Below, piece after piece: positions 59,684 to 64,000 of a stretch of 64,000 bases of DNA. The DNA comes from CAKZNE01 sp964485405. GTDB lineage: Bacteria > Bacteroidota > Bacteroidia > Flavobacteriales > Schleiferiaceae. Below the pieces are notes generated by a model. It saw only the letters and a program-made list of their open reading frames with translations, ran no database searches and was not told the origin of the DNA. The stretch spans positions 43,330-107,329 of the forward strand of contig CAZAJG010000009.1 of NCBI GenBank assembly GCA_964485405.1. The letters run 5' to 3'. Within the stretch, counting starts at the first letter, position 1, and every line of letters starts with the position of its first letter. The translations under genes were made by a program, and so were the position numbers.

Positions 59684-60876
59684 ATCAGATTCGTATAAAA
59701 TTCCACTAGCGTTTTACCCAACATCTTAGAGTCGTATTTTGCTTTCGCTTTTTCGCGCGCATTTTTGCTTAAACGATCTCTCAAGTCATCATTGTTTAGC
59801 AGTTCAACAATGGCTTTGGCAAAAGCTTCTGGTTGATCTCTTAAAAGAATATCCTCTTCGTTTTTAATGTCGATGCCTTCCGCTCCAATGGTAGTAGAAA
59901 CCATGGGACGAGATAGGGCCATATTTTCTACAATTTTGATTCGCATTCCACTTCCGGCTAACAAAGGAACGATATTGATTTTGCCATCCTGAATAAAAGC
60001 AGACATATCTTCAATTTCTCCTTGATTGCTAAAGCTTGGCGCTGAAATGTTCCGAATGGAATCTGGCATTTTTCTTCCAGCAATACAAAAAGTAGTTTCT
60101 GGTCTCAGTTGCAGCACAAGTGGCCATACTTTTTCCATAAACCAAAACAAACCTTGTTGATTTGGCGGCCAGTCAAAACTTGCCAAATAGGTTATATCAA
60201 ATGCAGGATTGGAATTCTCCCTTACATTGTATCTACTTAAGTCTACACCGCAAGGAATATTAACAAGAGATTTGTTAAACCCTATTTTGCTTAATGTTTT
60301 AAGATCTGTATCGGTAATCGTAACGAGTGTATCTATTTCGGATAAAGTCTTTTGCTCAAACTTTTTCAGTCGATTTACTTGAATGCCTAAATACCATTTT
60401 TTTAAGGGATTAGACTCACTTAAACGAGTGCGTTCCCAAATCTGGTATTCCGCATTATGTGCCCGGTAACTGATTTTTGCTTTTGAATATTTTCTCAAAA
60501 TAGGCAAGTATACGGCCATGGATAAACCTTCAATCTGAATCACATCAAACGAATCCTTGGAAAGGAGTTGAATGAGTTTATCTGTAAAATCTGGAGTTAG
60601 AAAGCGAGAAACATGATAGGGCTTCCCAGATATTAGATTAGCCAAGGCTCCACCAGCTGTAACATTGGTATTGGATTTTACGGTGTGTATTTCTAGGCCA
60701 TTGGGTCGAGCTTGTTCAACGGCTTGATCCGATTTGTAATGTTTTAAAGTATTTATGCTCAATAGCTTAATCTCTGCATTTTGAGCCAAAAAACCCTCTA
60801 CCATGCTGCTTATGGCAATACTGCTTCCATCATTAGCAGGGTAGGGCACTTTATTACATAAAAGAAGGATTTTCAA
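59680..60876 (-). CDS. Family 4 glycosyltransferase
   Basis: A 398-residue GT-B enzyme. The N-terminal Rossmann half starts ILLLCNKVPYPANDGSSIAI, has RAHNAEYQIWER and ends near ITDTDLKTL; the C-terminal half has PCGVDLSRYN, ITYLASFDWPPNQQGLFWF and the nucleotide-sugar E-x7-E type region GSGMRIKIVENMALSRP followed by VSTTIGAEGI. It probably acts on a cell-surface glycan with the GT2 enzyme. Start and stop each overlap a neighbour by four bases, so it belongs to the lptF-GT4-GT2-ribB operon. Confidence 0.88.
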   Translation of the reverse strand: MKILLLCNKVPYPANDGSSIAISSMVEGFLAQNAEIKLLSINTLKHYKSDQAVEQARPNGLEIHTVKSNTNVTAGGALANLISGKPYHVSRFLTPDFTDKLIQLLSKDSFDVIQIEGLSMAVYLPILRKYSKAKISYRAHNAEYQIWERTRLSESNPLKKWYLGIQVNRLKKFEQKTLSEIDTLVTITDTDLKTLSKIGFNKSLVNIPCGVDLSRYNVRENSNPAFDITYLASFDWPPNQQGLFWFMEKVWPLVLQLRPETTFCIAGRKMPDSIRNISAPSFSNQGEIEDMSAFIQDGKINIVPLLAGSGMRIKIVENMALSRPMVSTTIGAEGIDIKNEEDILLRDQPEAFAKAIVELLNNDDLRDRLSKNAREKAKAKYDSKMLGKTLVEFYTNLI

Positions 60877-62315
60877 GCTTTCTTTTTCTTTGATTTTGCA
60901 AAGATGCTCGAAATTTTCCGAAATGGTTTGAGATAAGACTCTAGGTTAAAAATAGCGCTATCTGTAGCGGATTTATAAGTGAGCCACATCCCAATTGGGA
61001 AGAGATAGAAGTTAGCCGTCCACATGGCTCTAAAAGGAGTCCATACAAGCTCTCTTCCTAGCTTTTCAAAAGAATACCCTGTTACGTGATAAATGATGAA
61101 GATAAAAACCGAGATAACTACAGGCATCCCCATTCCGCCTTTACGAATAATAGCCCCTAAGGGCGCACCAATAAAGAACAGTACAATACAAGAAAAAGAG
61201 ATAGAGAACTTTTTTTGCCATTCCAGTTTGTGGCGGGCAATCAATTTGTTTCGCCATAAATATTCCCCCTCAGTATTGTTGTAGTAGGCTTTATTACTCC
61301 TAGCAATACGCAAGGCATTCTGTACAATTCTTTCTTTATCCGGTTTGCTTACATTGGCCAACAGCGTGCTGTCCAATCTGGTAAATGCGGTATCGGATTC
61401 TTTTTTATCGTTTACAGTGGGGAAGGTGTATTTGGAAATCATTTGCTCCGTAAACTCTCCTTTTCGCACGTCAAAAGCTTCATATAAAGAGTCTACCGCT
61501 TCATTAATCTGCCAAACGTTTAGCATATCGTAATCCTTACGTCCACCTTCTCTTAAGTCACCACTTTGAAAATCTGCCAGATTAAACCGAATAAGAGCCG
61601 TATCAAAAAAGGATTTCATAAAAGGATAGTTGTCCCGATCTTTTACCTTCTTGGCAAAAATATCTTCGTAGGTACTCCCATTTTGTAAATGAATATTCAG
61701 GTATAGCTCATTTTTAGATACCTCCATTCGCCCTGTTTCGGCAATAATCACCTTCATATTACCCATCTTCTTAGTATGGTCGTAAATGAGGATATCATGA
61801 AGCTCGTTATTATCTGGGCCGGTTTTATTTCCAATTTTAATGGAGTAGCCCTCAATGCCAGAGTAAAAAACCCCTTGCCTAATGTTTAATGCAGGCTTTT
61901 TATGGGTAATGTTCCTGAGTAGTGTTTGACTTTTTAGATTGGCCACAGGTATTACATAGTTGGCAATTAAAAACTGACCAACTGCCACGATGAGCATAAA
62001 AATAATCAAAGGGCGCATGACTCGAATCAAGGATAAGCCAGAGGACTTGAAAGCGGCCATTTCATAGTGTTCACCCAAAGTGCCAAAAGTCATGATGGAG
62101 GAGAGCAGAATGGCTAGAGGTAAGGCCATAGGAATTACCGTAGCCGAAGTATAAAACAAAAGTTCTACTATATAGTACCACTCTACACCTCGCCCAACGA
62201 GATCGTCAATGTACTTCCACACAAATTGCATGAGCAGAAAAAGCACCATAACAATAAAGGTGATGATAAAAGGCCTGATGAAGGACTTTAGTACGAAACG
62301 ATCAATAATTTTCAT
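60873..62315 (-). CDS. LptF/LptG-family permease
   Basis: A 480-residue YjgP/YjgQ-family inner-membrane protein of the lipopolysaccharide transport ABC complex (LptB2FG). It has an N-terminal coupling helix and three helices (MKIIDRFVLKSFIRPFIITF; then about 55-80 and 100-120, with SSIMTFGTLGEHYEMAAFKS), a long periplasmic beta-jellyroll region (about 135-375) with a disordered insertion, and three C-terminal helices (about 375-450; GAPLGAIIRKGGMGMPVV). It begins on the last base of the lolA stop (TAATG) and overlaps the GT4 gene by four bases. Whether it is LptF or LptG cannot be told alone. Confidence 0.9.
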   Translation of the reverse strand: MKIIDRFVLKSFIRPFIITFIVMVLFLLMQFVWKYIDDLVGRGVEWYYIVELLFYTSATVIPMALPLAILLSSIMTFGTLGEHYEMAAFKSSGLSLIRVMRPLIIFMLIVAVGQFLIANYVIPVANLKSQTLLRNITHKKPALNIRQGVFYSGIEGYSIKIGNKTGPDNNELHDILIYDHTKKMGNMKVIIAETGRMEVSKNELYLNIHLQNGSTYEDIFAKKVKDRDNYPFMKSFFDTALIRFNLADFQSGDLREGGRKDYDMLNVWQINEAVDSLYEAFDVRKGEFTEQMISKYTFPTVNDKKESDTAFTRLDSTLLANVSKPDKERIVQNALRIARSNKAYYNNTEGEYLWRNKLIARHKLEWQKKFSISFSCIVLFFIGAPLGAIIRKGGMGMPVVISVFIFIIYHVTGYSFEKLGRELVWTPFRAMWTANFYLFPIGMWLTYKSATDSAIFNLESYLKPFRKISSIFAKSKKKKA

Positions 62316-62968
62316 TACTCCGAAATATAATAATCTGGGTAATCTGATTTTTTGAAACCGAAGTAACCTGCAGCTAGCTTTTTGTTAGGCGTATATTCGT
62401 CAATTGCGAAGGATGTAATGGTTCCATTGGTTCCAACTTGTTTCAACAACTTAACTTTCAAAGATTCTTTTTCTATAACTACCGTTATCTCCTTTACTTC
62501 TTCTGAAACCGTGGGTTTGAGTTTAAGGTAAACTACTTTCTTACCGTTTTCAGTAACTGTTTTTTCAATCTTATAGCTGTATCCCTTTTGGTAACTGCTT
62601 AAAATGCTAGAAGGAGAAATACCATCTGTTTCACTTTCTTCATAGTCTGTTATTTGTACTTCTTCATCTTCCTCAAGAATGGTATAAAGAGTTTTTCCAA
62701 TTTTTATCTGTTTGGTTCCTAAGAAGTTTAAGTGGAAATCATCTTTTTTAATGGCGATATTCCCCGTTTCAGATTGTGTGATTGGAGGGTCCACTTTATT
62801 ATTTTCAAAAGTGTAGGTAAAGCCTAAATAAATCTGATCAAAAGAGTTCAGTTTATCCGATGCTTCCATCAACAAGGCTTTAGCCTCTTTGTTACTTGTT
62901 TGAGCGCTAACTGAAAAACTTACAAAAGCACTCAAAAGGGTTACGTAAAAAACGTTTTTCATAGCCAT
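62315..62968 (-). CDS. lolA: LolA-like outer-membrane lipoprotein carrier
   Basis: A 217-residue periplasmic protein: signal peptide (about 1-22, ending VSFSVSAQ), then a LolA-type incomplete beta-barrel, with LNSFDQIYLGFTYTFEN, DFHLNFLGTKQIKIGKTLYT and a C-terminal AGYFGFKKSDYPDYYISE. LolA carries lipoproteins from the inner to the outer membrane. Starts at ATG 62968 or the ATG two codons later. It lies between ftsK and the lptF-like gene, the usual order in Flavobacteriia. Confidence 0.88.
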   Translation of the reverse strand: MAMKNVFYVTLLSAFVSFSVSAQTSNKEAKALLMEASDKLNSFDQIYLGFTYTFENNKVDPPITQSETGNIAIKKDDFHLNFLGTKQIKIGKTLYTILEEDEEVQITDYEESETDGISPSSILSSYQKGYSYKIEKTVTENGKKVVYLKLKPTVSEEVKEITVVIEKESLKVKLLKQVGTNGTITSFAIDEYTPNKKLAAGYFGFKKSDYPDYYISE

Positions 62969-62987
62969 TAATTTGTCCGGTCTAGTT

Positions 62988-64000
62988 TTATTCTTTTTCG
63001 CTTTTCAATAACTGTTCCAAAGCCATTTCGTCTGGTAATAAAACCTGTCTGGCTTTGCTGCCTTCAAAAGGACCAATTATGCCTGCAGCTTCCAACTGAT
63101 CTACAATTCTTCCTGCACGGTTGTAGCCTAATTTCAATTTCCGTTGTAATAATGAAGCGGATCCTTGTTGATGTATGATCACAATGCGAGCGGCATCTTC
63201 AAAGAGTTTATCGCGATCTGAAATGTCAATATCTAAATTACCACCTTCATCTTCTCCAACGTATTCAGGTAACATATAAGCTTCGGGGTAGGCTTGTTGA
63301 TTACCAATGTAATCTGTTATTTCTTCCACTTCCGGTGTATCTACAAAAGCACATTGCAAGCGAATCAAGTCGCTACCTCCAGTGTAGAGCATGTCTCCTT
63401 TACCAATCAACTGATCGGCACCACCGGCATCCAAAATAGTTCTAGAATCAATTTTAGAGGTAACTCTAAAGGCGGCACGTGCAGGGAAGTTTGCTTTAAT
63501 AATACCGGTAATTACGTTTACGGATGGTCTTTGGGTGGCCACAATAAGATGAATACCAATAGCTCTAGCCNNNNNNNNNNCTAGCCAACTGTGCCAAACG
63601 AGCAATAGGAGTTTCTACTTCCTTACCCGCAGTCATAATCAAATCGGCAAATTCATCAATTACCAAAACGATGTAGGGTAAATAGCGATGGCCGTCTTCC
63701 GGATTTAATTTGCGTTTAATAAACTTAGCATTGTATTCCTTGAGGTTACGACACATGGCGTTTTTAAGCAAATCGTAACGGTTATCCATTTCTATACACA
63801 ATGAGTTGAGCGTATGTACAACTTTGGTAGTATCCGTAATAATCGCCTCATCCGTATCTGGGAGCTTCGCTAAATAGTGTCTTTCAATTTTATTAAAAAG
63901 GGTAAGCTCCACTTTTTTAGGATCTACCAGAATAAACTTTACCTGAGAAGGGTGTTTTTTATAAAGTATAGATGTGAGTATAACATTTAAACCTACCGAT
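62988..64000 (-). CDS. ftsK: DNA translocase FtsK, C-terminal part (start outside window; broken by an assembly gap)
   Basis: The C-terminal half of FtsK/SpoIIIE, the septal ATPase that pumps chromosome ends during division. Reading from the window edge: HPSQVKFILVDPKKVELTLF, the Walker B region PYIVLVIDEFADLI, IGIHLIVATQRPSVNVITG, ADQLIGKGDMLYTGGSD, and the C-terminal winged-helix gamma domain (SASLLQRKLKLGYNRAGRIV). Walker A lies beyond the window. The frame appears to shift at the 10-N gap (63571-63580), but CTAGCC occurs on both sides; removing the Ns and one copy restores ARLAQLARAIGIH, the family sequence. So the gene is one intact CDS. Confidence 0.95.
63571..63580. other. Assembly gap (10 N) inside ftsK, caused by overlapping contig ends
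   Basis: CTAGCC at 63565-63570 is repeated at 63581-63586. Collapsing the gap removes 16 bases and puts the flanking ftsK segments in one frame. Confidence 0.9.

Noticed and set aside
63565..63912. ftsK read as two separate genes
   Set aside because: The break is at a 10-N gap flanked by duplicated CTAGCC; collapsing it gives one continuous FtsK sequence.

Overview
The window is 64 kb of a low-GC Bacteroidota chromosome, almost certainly class Flavobacteriia/order Flavobacteriales. The evidence is five secreted proteins ending in type IX secretion system (T9SS) sorting domains, SprB repeats, a LES-type surface lipoprotein, several good matches to the Bacteroidetes -7 promoter box TAnnTTTG, menaquinone (men) genes, a DUF3667 protein and the weak or absent Shine-Dalgarno sequences usual for the phylum. 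It is a scaffolded draft: two 10-N gaps lie inside coding regions. One of them (ftsK) is an artefact of two contigs that overlap by CTAGCC. I cannot place it to genus.

Region 1 (1-5.7 kb): an unidentified C-terminal gene fragment, a two-domain fasciclin lipoprotein, a stand-alone ABC ATPase and the classical thrS-infC-rpmI-rplT translation operon on the minus strand. infC has no ATG, GTG or TTG at its N terminus and appears to start at CTG. Region 2 (5.9-16.8 kb): a menaquinone cluster (menI-like thioesterase, menF, menD, two bPH2 membrane proteins, menA, menC, then menE) interrupted by a TonB-dependent receptor on the opposite strand. menB and menH are absent from the window. Region 3 (16.8-27.3 kb): a DUF3667 membrane protein, a choice-of-anchor-L T9SS cargo, a membrane J-domain protein, the hisS-hutH pair and a second T9SS type-B cargo of 1081 aa.

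Region 4 (27.4-48 kb): minus-strand housekeeping genes (THUMP-like methyltransferase, DUF4159 protein, rsmE, tsaD), split between DUF4159 and rsmE by two tandem 8.3-kb genes. Each encodes a ~2,800-residue T9SS cargo with a shared unclassified N-terminal domain, eight FnIII+MAM pairs, a ninth FnIII, three PKD domains and a type-A sorting tail. This pair is the most striking content of the window.

Region 5 (48-64 kb): a TamB-family protein whose N terminus has no ordinary start codon, a beta-helix/SprB-repeat T9SS cargo, and a minus-strand operon ftsK-lolA-lptF-GT4-GT2-ribB with overlapping genes. The ribB product keeps an intact DHBP synthase domain but has lost the zinc and GTP motifs of its GTP-cyclohydrolase-II domain. 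A 66-bp remnant of the 3' end of ribB lies at 52595-52660, on the far side of the SprB-repeat gene, so that gene is flanked by a decayed direct repeat of the ribB tail.

Functionally the window mixes core genes (translation, tRNA modification, quinone synthesis, envelope biogenesis, chromosome segregation) with accessory surface-adhesion genes set between or beside them. No transposase, integrase, phage gene, CRISPR array, rRNA or tRNA was recognised.
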